The notes beneath the pieces are model-generated. The model worked only from the letters and a program-made list of their open reading frames with translations. It did no database searches and was not told the DNA's origin. From Sphingobium yanoikuyae (GTDB taxonomy: Bacteria; Pseudomonadota; Alphaproteobacteria; Sphingomonadales; Sphingomonadaceae): DNA of 64,000 nucleotides. The stretch covers positions 3,993,001 to 4,057,000 of the forward strand of contig NZ_CP139979.1 of the NCBI RefSeq assembly GCF_034424525.1, written 5' to 3'. A program made the position numbers and the translations under genes. Below, in pieces: positions 50,093 to 59,512 of this stretch (its first letter is position 1; each line of letters starts with the position of its first letter).

Positions 50093-50149
50093 TAGCATTG
50101 ATGCCACATAAGAAGCGGACCGACAAGGCCGCGCACTGGGGAGGAGAGC

Positions 50150-51433
50150 ATGTCCGTGACGACCGCCATCGACACTTATTCCGCCGATCGCGGCGAACAG
50201 GCCGACGACTGGAAGAACAGCATATTGGCGGGGCTGGCCAATTATATCGATGCCGGATCGATCGTCGCGGGGTCCGCCGCGCTGGCGCTGTGGGTGGAAA
50301 CCTATCGGTTGAGCAACGATCTGGTCGGGATGATCGGCGCCTTTGGCCCGAATGCCATTTCGGCCGGTGTCGGCGCGTTCATCGGGGGGCGACTGTGTGA
50401 CCTGTTCGGGCGCAAGAAGATCTACCAATATGACATGCTCTTCTACGCCTTTGGCATGTTGTGGCTGATCTTTGCGGTCAATGCCTGGATGATCGTGCTG
50501 GGCTTCTTCCTGGTCGGCCTGGCGGTGGGTGCCGACATTCCGGCATCCTGGTCGCTGATCGCGGAAATGGCGCCCAAGGGCGCGCGCGGCAAGCATAGCG
50601 GGGTCGCCCAGGTGCTCTGGTATCTCGGCCCGGTCGTGGTGCTGCTGATGTTCCTGGCGCTGACGCCGCTGGGCCTGCTGGGCGCACGAATCGTCTTTGC
50701 CCATCTGGCGATCCTGGCGGTGGCACTGACCTTCCTGCGATCAAAGATGCAGGAATCGCAGCGCTGGCTGGACGCCCAGGCCAGCGAGAGCGCCCGTGCC
50801 CAGCCGCGGGTTGGGCTACGCGACCTGTTCACCCGCCAGCATATCCGGTCCATGGCGTTCCTGGCCGGCATGTATGTCTTCTGGAACCTGTGGGCGGGCA
50901 CCAACGGCTTCTTCTTCCCCTATATTCTGCGCACGGTCGGCGACCAGAGCCAGGCCATGTCGGTCGCGATCCAGGCCGGCAGCTTCCTGATCGGCATGCT
51001 GTCGATCTGGCTGATCTTCATGCGCTGGTCCGACCGGGTGAACCAGCGCATGATGTTCCTGGTGTCGGCCATCATCCAGGTAATCGGCATGTCGCTGCTG
51101 GCGCTGTTCCCGCTGACCCTGACGGTCGCGATCATCCATGTGGTGCTGATGGCGGTGGGCCAGGGCTTTGGCGCGCAATGCTTCTTCCAGCTGTGGAGTT
51201 CGGAGATGTTTCCGACCCTGCTGCGCAGCACGGCGCAGGGCGTGATGTTCGCGATCGTGCGCATCCTGCTGGGGATATGGAGCTTCTTCGTGCCGGTACT
51301 GACCTCCACCGGCTTTACCACTCTGGCCTGGACCCTGACCGCATTCCTGCTGATCAGCGGCATCATCGGCTTCTGGGGTGCGCCGCGCAACGAAGGCAAG
51401 TCGCTGGAGGAACTGGAAGCGGGGCTGGCATGA
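50150..51433 (+). CDS. MFS sugar transporter
   Basis: This 427-residue protein has about 12 membrane segments. The motif GGRLCDLFGRKKIYQYD between helices 2 and 3 and SEMFPTLLRSTAQG in the C-terminal half are typical of the sugar/metabolite:H+ symporter group. The ATG at 50150 has GGAGGAG upstream. The stop overlaps the start of the GH140 gene (ATGA), so it most likely imports the sugar that this enzyme releases, which would be D-apiose. Confidence 0.85.
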   Translation: MSVTTAIDTYSADRGEQADDWKNSILAGLANYIDAGSIVAGSAALALWVETYRLSNDLVGMIGAFGPNAISAGVGAFIGGRLCDLFGRKKIYQYDMLFYAFGMLWLIFAVNAWMIVLGFFLVGLAVGADIPASWSLIAEMAPKGARGKHSGVAQVLWYLGPVVVLLMFLALTPLGLLGARIVFAHLAILAVALTFLRSKMQESQRWLDAQASESARAQPRVGLRDLFTRQHIRSMAFLAGMYVFWNLWAGTNGFFFPYILRTVGDQSQAMSVAIQAGSFLIGMLSIWLIFMRWSDRVNQRMMFLVSAIIQVIGMSLLALFPLTLTVAIIHVVLMAVGQGFGAQCFFQLWSSEMFPTLLRSTAQGVMFAIVRILLGIWSFFVPVLTSTGFTTLAWTLTAFLLISGIIGFWGAPRNEGKSLEELEAGLA

Positions 51434-52824
51434 GGCGCGCCCGGCGGCAGCGCCTGTGCATTTCGGCGATCGGCGCGGCGCTGGCGCTGACGGCGATCCC
51501 GGCGCTGGCGCAGGACAGGCTGCCGCCACTGCGCATCACGGCCAATGGTCGCTATCTGGAAGCGGGCGGCAAGCCCTTCTTCTGGCTGGGCGACACCGGC
51601 TGGCTGCTGCTGGGCAAGCTGGATCGCACCCAGACAGAGCATTATTTCGCGACCCGCGCCGCGCAGGGGTTCACCGTCATCCAGGTGATGATCCTGCACC
51701 GCCCGGACATGGCCAGCCCGATTGCCGGACAGGCCCTGATCGACGGCGATGTGGCGCGCCCACGCATCACGCCGGGCAACGACCCGACCCGGCCCGACGA
51801 ATATGATTATTGGGATCATCTCGACTGGGTGGTCGATCGCGCTGCCGCCCATGGCCTCTATCTGGCCCTGGTCCCCGCCTGGGGCAGCTTTGCCGAGATG
51901 CGCAAGCTCACCGTCGACAATGCTCCGGTCTATGGTCGCTTCCTGGCCGAGCGTTACCGGGGCAGGTCCAACATCGTCTGGCTGAATGGCGGCGATACCC
52001 ATGGCGACATGGCGACCGTCACCTGGCAGGCGCTGGGCCGCACCATCAAGGCGATCGACCCCGGCCATCTGATGACCTTCCACCCGTTCGGACGTACCGA
52101 TTCGTCCTGGACCTTCCACGATGCAGACTGGCTCGACTTCAACATGTTCCAGTCGGGCCACCAGAGCTATGCGCAGGACAGCACCCCCTGCGCGCGGGGC
52201 GAGGATAATTGGCGCTATGTCGCCGACGACTGGGCACGCAGCCCCGCCAAGCCGAGCATCGATGGCGAACCCAGCTACGAGAATATCCCGCACGGACTGG
52301 ATCAGGCGCGCGAACCGATCTGGCAGGCCGCCGATGTGCGCCGCTATGCCTGGTGGTCCGTGTTCGCCGGGGCATTCGGCCACAGCTATGGCGAGAACAG
52401 CGTGATGCAATTCCATGTGCCCGGCCAGAAATCGGCCTATTGGGCGCATATCCCCTGGCAGGATGCGCTGCATGCTGCCGGCGCGGAACAGATGCGCCAT
52501 CTCAAGGCGCTGATGCTCTCGCGCCCCGATGAGGACCGCGCGCCAGACCAGCAGCTTATCGTCGACAATGGCGAACGCTACGAGCGCGTCGCCGCCACCC
52601 GCGGCGCCAGCTATGCGATGGCCTATAGCTATACCGGCCGGCCCTTTCGCGTGCGAATGGGCCGGATCGCGGGCAAGCGGGTGCGTGCCGCCTGGTTCGA
52701 TCCGCGCACCGGTGCCAGCCTGCTGATCGGCCACTTCGCCAATCGCGGCATCCGCCGCTTCGTCCCGCCGGGCCAGCCAAAAGCCGGCAATGACTGGGCA
52801 CTGCTGCTCGACAGCAGCGACTGA
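51430..52824 (+). CDS. GH140 apiosidase (DUF4038 family), exported
   Basis: This 464-residue protein has a signal peptide ending near ALAQ (residue 28). The DUF4038 barrel opens with FFWLGDTGWLLLGKLDRTQT, followed by QVMILHRPD, the region NIVWLNGGDTHGD (D189) and SIDGEPSYEN (E280); an Asp and a Glu are the expected catalytic pair. A small C-terminal beta domain (from about residue 375, with WFDPRTGAS) follows. The characterised Bacteroides GH140 releases D-apiose linked to galacturonate in rhamnogalacturonan II. Coupling to an MFS permease and proximity to apulose-pathway genes support the apiosidase call. Confidence 0.82.
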   Translation: MRRARRQRLCISAIGAALALTAIPALAQDRLPPLRITANGRYLEAGGKPFFWLGDTGWLLLGKLDRTQTEHYFATRAAQGFTVIQVMILHRPDMASPIAGQALIDGDVARPRITPGNDPTRPDEYDYWDHLDWVVDRAAAHGLYLALVPAWGSFAEMRKLTVDNAPVYGRFLAERYRGRSNIVWLNGGDTHGDMATVTWQALGRTIKAIDPGHLMTFHPFGRTDSSWTFHDADWLDFNMFQSGHQSYAQDSTPCARGEDNWRYVADDWARSPAKPSIDGEPSYENIPHGLDQAREPIWQAADVRRYAWWSVFAGAFGHSYGENSVMQFHVPGQKSAYWAHIPWQDALHAAGAEQMRHLKALMLSRPDEDRAPDQQLIVDNGERYERVAATRGASYAMAYSYTGRPFRVRMGRIAGKRVRAAWFDPRTGASLLIGHFANRGIRRFVPPGQPKAGNDWALLLDSSD

Positions 52825-52826
52825 CG

Positions 52827-52854
52827 AAAAAGGGCGGCGCCAGCGGCACCGCCC
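52827..52854 (-). terminator. Rho-independent terminator of TonB receptor 2
   Basis: GGGCGGCGCC (52832-52841) pairs with GGCACCGCCC (52845-52854) around a 3-base loop, with a five-T tail on the minus strand. It also lies just after the convergent GH140 stop and may end both transcripts. Confidence 0.75.
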
Positions 52855-52875
52855 TCCCCGCCCCTTTCGGACCGA

Positions 52876-55869
52876 TCAGAGCTTGACGCGCACGCCGGTG
52901 TAGAAGCGCCGGCCCAGCACGTCATAGGTGCCGTTGACATTGCCCGGCAGGCCACCCCAGACCGGCGGACGCTTCACATCGAACATGTTCTTGGCACCCA
53001 TGAAGAATTCGAAGTTCGCGATCGATGTGAAGCGGATCTGCATGTCGGTGTAGATTTTCGACTTGATGCGGAAATATTTGGAGTCCGGCACCGACCCGTC
53101 CGCCAGGCGATAGAGGGTCTGGAAATTCTCATAATCCAGCACCTGCGGCCCCATATATTCATTGTTGATGGTGATGCCGAAATCATCATTGGCCCAGTTG
53201 ATGCCGAGATTGACGGAATCGCGCGGTGTCCCGAGTTCACCCATCGTATTGTCATAGGGATCGCCGGTCAGCGCCCGGAAGCCATTTTTGAGCAGATGGG
53301 TCCAGGCGCCCGACAGGCTGGCGGTGCCACCGAACAGTTGATGGCTGTAATTGAGCGTGAAATCGAGCCCGCGCGAGAAGGAACCGCCGCTGTTGATGAG
53401 GCCGCGTACCACCTGTTCCACCGAACCGATGCTGTAGGCGCCGGACGCCTCCGTGCGTCGGGTGACGAACTGGCAGAAATCGGCCAGCCCCTCGCGATAG
53501 CATTTGTTGAGCACGGTCGCCGCCGGAACGCGGCTGATCGCATCCTCCAGCCTGATATCGAAATAATCGGCGGTGAAGGTCAGGTTGCGCAGCGCCGGGA
53601 TCGACCGGGGATTGATGACCACGCCCAGGGTGAGCGTCTTGCCCGTTTCTTCCCGGATGTCGGGATTGGCAGCGGTGATGCCGCCGACGCCCGACAGGTC
53701 CGCCTGGGTCAGGGTGAAAGAACCATTTTGCTGGATATTGGCCAGGATGCCCGGTACCGCCCGGCAATTGTCGGCGATCGCGCCCTGGGTCGACAGGGTG
53801 ATGCCCTGGCAGGGATCGGTGATGGTCACGATGCCCGCCGCCTGCGCCGCGAACAATTCGCCGATATTGGGTGCGCGCACCGCATGGGCATAGACCGCAC
53901 GGAAGCGGATATCCTCGACCGGCGCCCATTCGACGCCGGCATTCCATGCGTAGAAGGTACCGACCGTCGAATAATCCGACATGCGGGCCGCGCCACGCAG
54001 CGTCAGGCTCTGGAAGAAGGGCGTGTCGGACAGGATCGGCACGACCAGTTCGCCATAGGCTTCCTTGACGTCGAAGCTGCCGGCTGTGTCGGTCAGCTGG
54101 ACATAGCCGTTACGCGCCGCATTGGTCAGCGGGTCGAAGATGTCGCGGCTTTCCTCCTTGCGATATTCCGCGCCGACCGCGATCTGGACCGGCCCGCCGG
54201 GCAGGTTGAACAATGTTCCGGTGAGGTTGGCGGCGGCGACATGCATGCTCTGCTTGCTGTTCCGCTGCATCGATACTTCGAGATAGTCGACCATCTCCTG
54301 GGTCAGCTTGCCAGCGCCATAGACGTTGATCGGCACGCAGCCCCGCGCCCGTGCGTCGGCATTGGCGCACACCGCATCGGTGGTGCTGCCGTCGCGATCG
54401 AAGTCGTAGACGTCGGTAATGACCTGCAAGCCCTCGGCCAGATTGTAGAGATTGGCGAGGCCGGACATCGACTGATTCTGTTTCGTGAAGCCATATTGAT
54501 AATAGGCGTCGAACTTCCAGCTGCTGCCCAGGTCCACGGTGGTGCCCAGCACCGCGCGGAAATTGTCGCGCTCGGTCGGGATGGTGCGGGTGCCGGGGGC
54601 AAAGGCGGTGGTGCGCAGCAGGAAGCTGAGATCCTTGAGGCCATCGCCGGTCCGATCGGTCGCCGCGTCGAGCACGGCCTGCGGCACGAAGGGATTGTTG
54701 ACCAGCACGGTCGCGCCGTTGCCGCCGGGCACCAGCACGCGCGACTGGATCGGATAGAAGCCGTTGGTGCCGGTGAAGGCGCCCAGCGCGCTGTCGGTCC
54801 GCATCGGCGACGCTTCCATCCGCCCCTTGGTCACGACGTTGGAATAGGTGACTTCGGTGAAGACATTGACGCTGTCATTGACATCGAAATTGACACGTCC
54901 GGCAAAGGTTATGCGTTCCGATGGCGAGGCCAGCAGCCCCCATTCGGCACGGTTCCAGCCATCGGTCGCCGCATTATAGGCGCGGAACGTGCCGTCGGGC
55001 TGGATCACGCGATTGGTCTGCGACCCGATCACGAAGATGCCGCCGGGGCCGACATTGGACGGGTTGTAGAAAGGGGTGAAGATATTCTGCGCAGCGGTCA
55101 GATTGGCGTCGCTGTTGCCCGCCACCCGCTGAATCGTGCCCAGGCTGGTATAGTCGCGCGCCGAGAAGCTGCGCGAACGGGCATCCACCGCCCCTTCCTT
55201 CACATAACCGCCATAGATCATGAAATTGCCACGGCCGTCGGCGAAATTATGGCCGAAGGTGCCGTTGACGACCATCTGCCGGTCGTCGCCCCGTTCCGAA
55301 ATGCCGGCCTGGGCATTGAGCAGGACGCCCTCGAACTTCTTCTTGTAGATGAAGTTGACGACCCCCGCGACCGCGTCCGAGCCATAGACGGCGGAGGCGC
55401 CGCCCGTCAGCACATCGACCCGCTCGACGAAAGGCGTCGGGATCATCGACAGGTCGACCTGCGCCGTGCCCGGCACCCCGGCCACCGACCGGCGGCCATC
55501 GATCAGGACGAGGGTGCGATCCGGTCCCAGATTGCGCAGATTGACCGTCGAGAGGCCAGGATTGGTGGTGTTCGCGGTGGTGGTGCGGCTGAGACCGGGC
55601 AGACCGATCGCAGGATTTTGCTGCAGGGCATCCTGGATGTTGACGATGCCGTTATTTTCCAGCGTTTCCGATGTCAGCACCTGAAGCGGACTGGGCGACG
55701 TCAATGCCGGCGAGGCGATGCGGCTGCCGGTGACGATGATGTCGGCGGTGGAGGTGCCATCCTCCTGCGCTGCCGCCGGTGCGGCCAGCATCGCGACGAC
55801 AGCCGAACCGCCAAGCCACGTCAGGCGCAAGCTGCGGGCGCGCAGATGGCAGGAACCGTGAATCTTCAT
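52876..55869 (-). CDS. TonB-dependent receptor 2
   Basis: This is a 997-residue protein from ATG 55869, with GGAGGGG 7 bases upstream; a TTG at 55875 is less likely. After the signal peptide and STADIIVTGSRI, the plug domain has VNLRNLGPDRTLVLIDGRR and VDVLTGGASAVYGSDAVAGVVNF. A large barrel ends in GVRVKL. This subclass with the RTLVLIDGRR motif is common in sphingomonad and Caulobacter substrate-uptake loci. It is the last gene of the minus-strand run transketolase, kinase, receptor, so it likely imports the apiose-bearing substrate. Confidence 0.88.
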   Translation of the reverse strand: MKIHGSCHLRARSLRLTWLGGSAVVAMLAAPAAAQEDGTSTADIIVTGSRIASPALTSPSPLQVLTSETLENNGIVNIQDALQQNPAIGLPGLSRTTTANTTNPGLSTVNLRNLGPDRTLVLIDGRRSVAGVPGTAQVDLSMIPTPFVERVDVLTGGASAVYGSDAVAGVVNFIYKKKFEGVLLNAQAGISERGDDRQMVVNGTFGHNFADGRGNFMIYGGYVKEGAVDARSRSFSARDYTSLGTIQRVAGNSDANLTAAQNIFTPFYNPSNVGPGGIFVIGSQTNRVIQPDGTFRAYNAATDGWNRAEWGLLASPSERITFAGRVNFDVNDSVNVFTEVTYSNVVTKGRMEASPMRTDSALGAFTGTNGFYPIQSRVLVPGGNGATVLVNNPFVPQAVLDAATDRTGDGLKDLSFLLRTTAFAPGTRTIPTERDNFRAVLGTTVDLGSSWKFDAYYQYGFTKQNQSMSGLANLYNLAEGLQVITDVYDFDRDGSTTDAVCANADARARGCVPINVYGAGKLTQEMVDYLEVSMQRNSKQSMHVAAANLTGTLFNLPGGPVQIAVGAEYRKEESRDIFDPLTNAARNGYVQLTDTAGSFDVKEAYGELVVPILSDTPFFQSLTLRGAARMSDYSTVGTFYAWNAGVEWAPVEDIRFRAVYAHAVRAPNIGELFAAQAAGIVTITDPCQGITLSTQGAIADNCRAVPGILANIQQNGSFTLTQADLSGVGGITAANPDIREETGKTLTLGVVINPRSIPALRNLTFTADYFDIRLEDAISRVPAATVLNKCYREGLADFCQFVTRRTEASGAYSIGSVEQVVRGLINSGGSFSRGLDFTLNYSHQLFGGTASLSGAWTHLLKNGFRALTGDPYDNTMGELGTPRDSVNLGINWANDDFGITINNEYMGPQVLDYENFQTLYRLADGSVPDSKYFRIKSKIYTDMQIRFTSIANFEFFMGAKNMFDVKRPPVWGGLPGNVNGTYDVLGRRFYTGVRVKL

Positions 55870-55945
55870 GGTCAAACCCCTCCTATATGATGACGAACCG
55901 CTGACTTTTGTCGTGGCGGCTATTCCGATCCGGCGGCGCAGCTCG

Positions 55946-57472
55946 TCAGCCTGCCTCCACCACGGCCCCGACGGGCCCGTCCTTGACGACCTCTAATTCC
56001 ATGGGCCGGCCGGTTGCGCCGGCCACCGCCGTGCGCCACCCCGCCTTGATCCGCTGCCGGTCCTCGACCGGCATGGCGGGCATGATCCGATCCGGTGCCC
56101 GGCCAGGGCCGGCTTCCACCGTCAGGCCCATCGCCTCGGCCGCCAGCCGTGCGACGCCCAGGGCGCTCGCTTCCGCCACATGCGGCCGCAGGATCAGCCG
56201 CCCGGTCAGGTCCGACAGAAGCTGCATCAGCAGGTCGTTGCGGGTCGCGCCGCCATCGACCGATATCTGCGGCACCGGCGCACCCAGATCCGCCTCCATC
56301 GCGGCGACGACATCGGCGATCTGCAAGGCGATCGCCTCCAGCGTGGCGCGCGCGATATGGCCCGGCCGGGTGCCGAGCGACAGGCCCGACAGGCTCCCGC
56401 GTGCCTCGCTGCACCAATGGGGCGCGCCGAGACCGACCAGCGCCGGCACGAACACCACGCCGCCATTGTCGGCCACGCCGCGCGCCAGTTCGGTCAGCGC
56501 AGCTTCGTCGGCCAGCCCGAGAAGTTGGGCGATGAAAGCGGCCGCCTGGCCCGATATCGAGATATTGCCCTCCAGCGCATGCTGGGCCACGCCCTGACGA
56601 TGCCAGGCGATGGTGCTCGACAGGCCATGGGTGGAGCGGACGCGATGCGGCGTGGCGCTCATCACCGAACTGCCGGTGCCGATCGTCACCTTGGTGGCGC
56701 CGGGTCGGCTGCCGCCATGGTAGAAGAGGGCGGCATGGCTGTCGCCCATGACCGCCCGGATCGGCGTGCCGGCCGGCAGTGCCGTTACATCGGGCGCGAC
56801 CGTGCCGAACAGGCTGTCGGAGCCGCGGACCTGGGGCAGCAGCCCGATCGGCACGTCGAACAATCCGGCCAGCACCGGATCCCATTGCAGCGTGTCGAGA
56901 TTGAGCAACTGGGTACGCGACGCATTGCCATGGTCGGTGGCGTGGACCTGGCCATCGGTCAGTTTCCACAACAGCCAACTGTCGACGGTGCCGCAGCGCA
57001 ATTCGCCCCGTGCCGCACGGGCGCGCCCATCGGGCACATTGTCGAGCAGCCAGCCGATCTTCGCCGCCGGGAACAGAGGGTCGATGTCGAGGCCGCTGCG
57101 CGCGATGATCTCCGCCTCATGCCCGGCGTCGCGCAGCGCCGCGCAGCGCTGTTCGGACCGGCGGCATTGCCACAGCACCGCCGGGGCCAGCGCTTCCCCG
57201 CTCCGCGCGTCCCAGAGCAGGATGGTTTCCCGCTGGTTCGACAGGGCCAATGCGCGGATCTCCGCTTCGGGCGCGGCGGCCACCAGATCGGCGATCAGCG
57301 CCCTTACCGCGTCCCAGATGGCGGTGGCCGACTGTTCGGCCCAGCCCGGACGCGGATGCGCCACCTGCATCGCCTGCGACCGGGCGCAGACAATCTCTCC
57401 GGCAGGGCTGACGAGCAGCGCCTTGGTATTGGTCGTGCCCTGATCGATCGCCAGGATGACCGGGCCGCGCAT
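55946..57472 (-). CDS. aplK: FGGY-family carbohydrate kinase, candidate apulose kinase
   Basis: This 508-residue protein starts at ATG 57472, overlapping the transketolase stop. The N-terminal phosphate motif AIDQGTTNTKALL, WAEQSATAIWDA, SNQRETILLWD and the adenosine motif VDGGATRNDLLMQ define an FGGY kinase with a glycerol-kinase-like layout. In apiose-utilising bacteria an FGGY kinase (AplK) phosphorylates D-apulose at C4 and is encoded beside a split transketolase, exactly as here. A glycerol or erythrulose kinase remains possible from sequence alone. Confidence 0.75.
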   Translation of the reverse strand: MRGPVILAIDQGTTNTKALLVSPAGEIVCARSQAMQVAHPRPGWAEQSATAIWDAVRALIADLVAAAPEAEIRALALSNQRETILLWDARSGEALAPAVLWQCRRSEQRCAALRDAGHEAEIIARSGLDIDPLFPAAKIGWLLDNVPDGRARAARGELRCGTVDSWLLWKLTDGQVHATDHGNASRTQLLNLDTLQWDPVLAGLFDVPIGLLPQVRGSDSLFGTVAPDVTALPAGTPIRAVMGDSHAALFYHGGSRPGATKVTIGTGSSVMSATPHRVRSTHGLSSTIAWHRQGVAQHALEGNISISGQAAAFIAQLLGLADEAALTELARGVADNGGVVFVPALVGLGAPHWCSEARGSLSGLSLGTRPGHIARATLEAIALQIADVVAAMEADLGAPVPQISVDGGATRNDLLMQLLSDLTGRLILRPHVAEASALGVARLAAEAMGLTVEAGPGRAPDRIMPAMPVEDRQRIKAGWRTAVAGATGRPMELEVVKDGPVGAVVEAG

Positions 57473-58428
57473 CAGCGGGCCTTCACCGCAAGCAGGTCGC
57501 GGGCGGCGGCAGCGATCCCCTGCGCGTTCAGCCCGAAGCGATCCATCAGCCAGGCGGCCGAGCCGGTCGGCAGGAAGCCGGGGAAGCCCAGCATCCGCAT
57601 CGGCACCGGACTGTGGGTAGCGCAATATTCCGCCACCGCCCCGCCCAGTCCGCCATGGGCCAGCCCCTCCTCAGCGGTCACGATCGCACCGGTGGTGGCT
57701 GCCTGCGCCAGCATCGCCGTGTCGATCGGCGATACCGTCGCCATGTTGATGACGCGCGCGGAAATACCCTCCGCCTCCAGCAGGTGGGCCGCATCCAGCG
57801 CGCGATGCACCAGCGTGCCATTGGCGATGATCGCGACATCCTGCCCGGCGCGCAGCTGTTCCGCCTGACCGATGCGGAATGCATCATGGTCGCGATCCAG
57901 TTCGGGCACCGGCATGCGGCTGATGCGGACATAGACCGGGCCGTCATGGGCGGCGGCCGCCCTGATCGCCTGCGCCGTTTCCCAGGGGTCGGCCGGCACG
58001 ATCACCGTCAGCCGGTCGATTGCGCGCAGCCAGGCGACATCCTCGATACTATGATGGGTCGCGCCCAGTTCGCCATAGGCGACGCCGCTGGAAATGCCGC
58101 ACAGCTTCACATTGGCCTGGCTATAGGCGCAATCCGCCTTGATCTGCTCCAGCGCGCGGGCGCTCAAAAAGCAGGAGGCGCCGCTGACGAACGGGATCTT
58201 GCCGCCATTGGCCAAGCCCGCGCCGACGCCGACCATATTCTGCTCGGCGATGCCGACATTGACCAGTCGGTCCGGGAAGCGATCACGAAACTTGCCGAGT
58301 TTGGACGAGCCGACCGAGTCATTGACGACGGCCACGATGCGATCATCCTCGACCGCCAGTTCCTCGACCGCGCGGACATAGGCATCACGGCAGTCGAACA
58401 GACCCGAAGGCGCAGCGGCGGCGCTCAT
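57472..58428 (-). CDS. aptB: Transketolase C-terminal subunit, candidate apulose-4-phosphate transketolase subunit
   Basis: This 318-residue protein starts at ATG 58428 (ATGA-type overlap with the N-terminal subunit gene). It covers the pyrimidine-binding and C-terminal domains: VNVGIAEQNMVGVGAGLA with the catalytic Glu, ATHHSIEDVAWLRAI and PVYVRISRMPVPEL. It needs the separate N-terminal subunit for thiamine diphosphate binding. Split transketolases of this kind act on apulose 4-phosphate in D-apiose catabolism, moving glycolaldehyde to glyceraldehyde 3-phosphate. Which subunit is formally A or B is my assumption. Confidence 0.8.
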   Translation of the reverse strand: MSAAAAPSGLFDCRDAYVRAVEELAVEDDRIVAVVNDSVGSSKLGKFRDRFPDRLVNVGIAEQNMVGVGAGLANGGKIPFVSGASCFLSARALEQIKADCAYSQANVKLCGISSGVAYGELGATHHSIEDVAWLRAIDRLTVIVPADPWETAQAIRAAAAHDGPVYVRISRMPVPELDRDHDAFRIGQAEQLRAGQDVAIIANGTLVHRALDAAHLLEAEGISARVINMATVSPIDTAMLAQAATTGAIVTAEEGLAHGGLGGAVAEYCATHSPVPMRMLGFPGFLPTGSAAWLMDRFGLNAQGIAAAARDLLAVKAR

Positions 58429-59303
58429 GCGACCAGCTCCGCGTCCAGTTCGGCCAGCGCCTGGGCATATTGCGCCGCATTGGGCACGCCATGATGCCAG
58501 CCCGCCTGATCTTCCATGAAACTGACGCCCTTCCCCTTGCGCGTGTTGGCGATGATGCAGAGCGGCCGGCTGCGCGGCAGGCACGCCGCATCGAGCCGTT
58601 GCAGCAGCGCCACCGGATCATGCCCGTTCACCTCCGCCACATCCCAGCCAAAGGCGCGCCACTTGTCGGCCAGCGGCTCCAGCGCGTTAGTGTCCTCCGT
58701 GCGCGCGCCCTGCTGCAGCCGGTTGCGATCGACGATCACCGTCAGCTGGCCCAGCCCGCGATGCCCGGCCAGCATCGCCGCTTCCCACATCGACCCTTCC
58801 TGCAGTTCGCCATCGCCGGTGAGCACGAAGACGCGATAGTCCGCCTGGTCGATCTGCGCCGCGATCGCGATGCCGACCGCGACCGGCAGGCCGTGCCCCA
58901 GCGGACCGGTATTGGTTTCGACGCCGGGCAGATAGGTGCGGTTGGGATGGCCATTCAGCCGGGATTCGGGCCGGAGATAGGTATCGAGTTCGGCCTCCGG
59001 AAAGAAGCCGGCGCCGGCGAGCGCACTGTAGAGCGCGCCGGTGCAATGGCCCTTGCTCATCACGAAGCGATCCCGCCCAGGGGCCTGGGGCTGGGCCGGA
59101 TCGAAACGAAGAATATCGAAATAGAGCGTCGCCAGAATATCGGTGGCCGAAAGGTCGCCGCCCGGATGGCCCTGCCCCGCCTCGACAATCATGGCCAGCA
59201 GTCGGCGGCGCATCCAGTTTGCGCGCTCGCGGACATGGTCGGCGCGCACGGACAGAGCCTCTTCGGCCGAAACATCAGAATCGCGAACAGGCGGCATGGT
59301 CAT
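58425..59303 (-). CDS. aptA: Transketolase N-terminal (TPP-binding) subunit, candidate apulose-4-phosphate transketolase subunit
   Basis: This is a 292-residue protein from ATG 59303 (GGGAGAG about 8 bases upstream); ATG 59297 is an alternative. It contains MIVEAGQGHPGGDLSATDIL, MSKGHCTGALYSAL and the thiamine diphosphate motif GDGELQEGSMWEA ending in DRNRLQQ, but no pyrimidine-binding domain. Half-length and coupled to the C-terminal half, it forms a two-gene transketolase. First gene of the operon N-subunit, C-subunit, kinase, TonB receptor 2; divergent from the DeoR gene. Confidence 0.8.
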   Translation of the reverse strand: MTMPPVRDSDVSAEEALSVRADHVRERANWMRRRLLAMIVEAGQGHPGGDLSATDILATLYFDILRFDPAQPQAPGRDRFVMSKGHCTGALYSALAGAGFFPEAELDTYLRPESRLNGHPNRTYLPGVETNTGPLGHGLPVAVGIAIAAQIDQADYRVFVLTGDGELQEGSMWEAAMLAGHRGLGQLTVIVDRNRLQQGARTEDTNALEPLADKWRAFGWDVAEVNGHDPVALLQRLDAACLPRSRPLCIIANTRKGKGVSFMEDQAGWHHGVPNAAQYAQALAELDAELVA

Positions 59304-59366
59304 CTGGCAAAACTCTCCCTGGCGGCTGGAGCTAATCCAGCAGGAAAAAATACGCAAGAGATAAAC

Positions 59367-59403
59367 TTTCGTTTTCTTTCGTTTAGAAAATCATATCGAA
59401 AAA
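59367..59403. promoter_or_regulatory. DeoR-type operator candidate between aptA and the DeoR gene
   Basis: TTTCGTTT occurs twice exactly 10 bases apart (59367-59374 and 59377-59384), followed by an inverted copy-like TCGAAAAA (59396-59403). Helical-phase direct repeats rich in TTTC are typical binding sites of DeoR/GlpR regulators. The site lies in the 209-base divergent gap, 64 bases from aptA. Confidence 0.6.
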
Positions 59404-59433
59404 TTGACAAGGAAAGCGAAGCACGCCTAGAAA
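59404..59433 (+). promoter_or_regulatory. Candidate promoter of the DeoR-isomerase operon
   Basis: TTGACA (59404-59409) is followed after 18 bases by TAGAAA (59428-59433). The -35 box is consensus and the -10 box weak. It directly abuts the DeoR operator candidate, which would allow autorepression. Confidence 0.4.
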
Positions 59434-59512
59434 GTGGCCCAACGCCGTTCGGAACGGCTTTTGCGGAGAGTCCTGCCATGCCCGATCAGCCTGCATCCCG
59501 GAGCGCCACGCG

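Noticed and set aside
53296..55890. 864-codon plus-strand frame opposite TonB receptor 2
   Set aside because: Same reasoning: the receptor is clear on the minus strand and the antisense frame is compositionally biased.
55883..55891. TATATGATG upstream of TonB receptor 2 as another member of the TATGATATT operator family
   Set aside because: Only six core bases match and there is no symmetry, so it was left out of the operator set.
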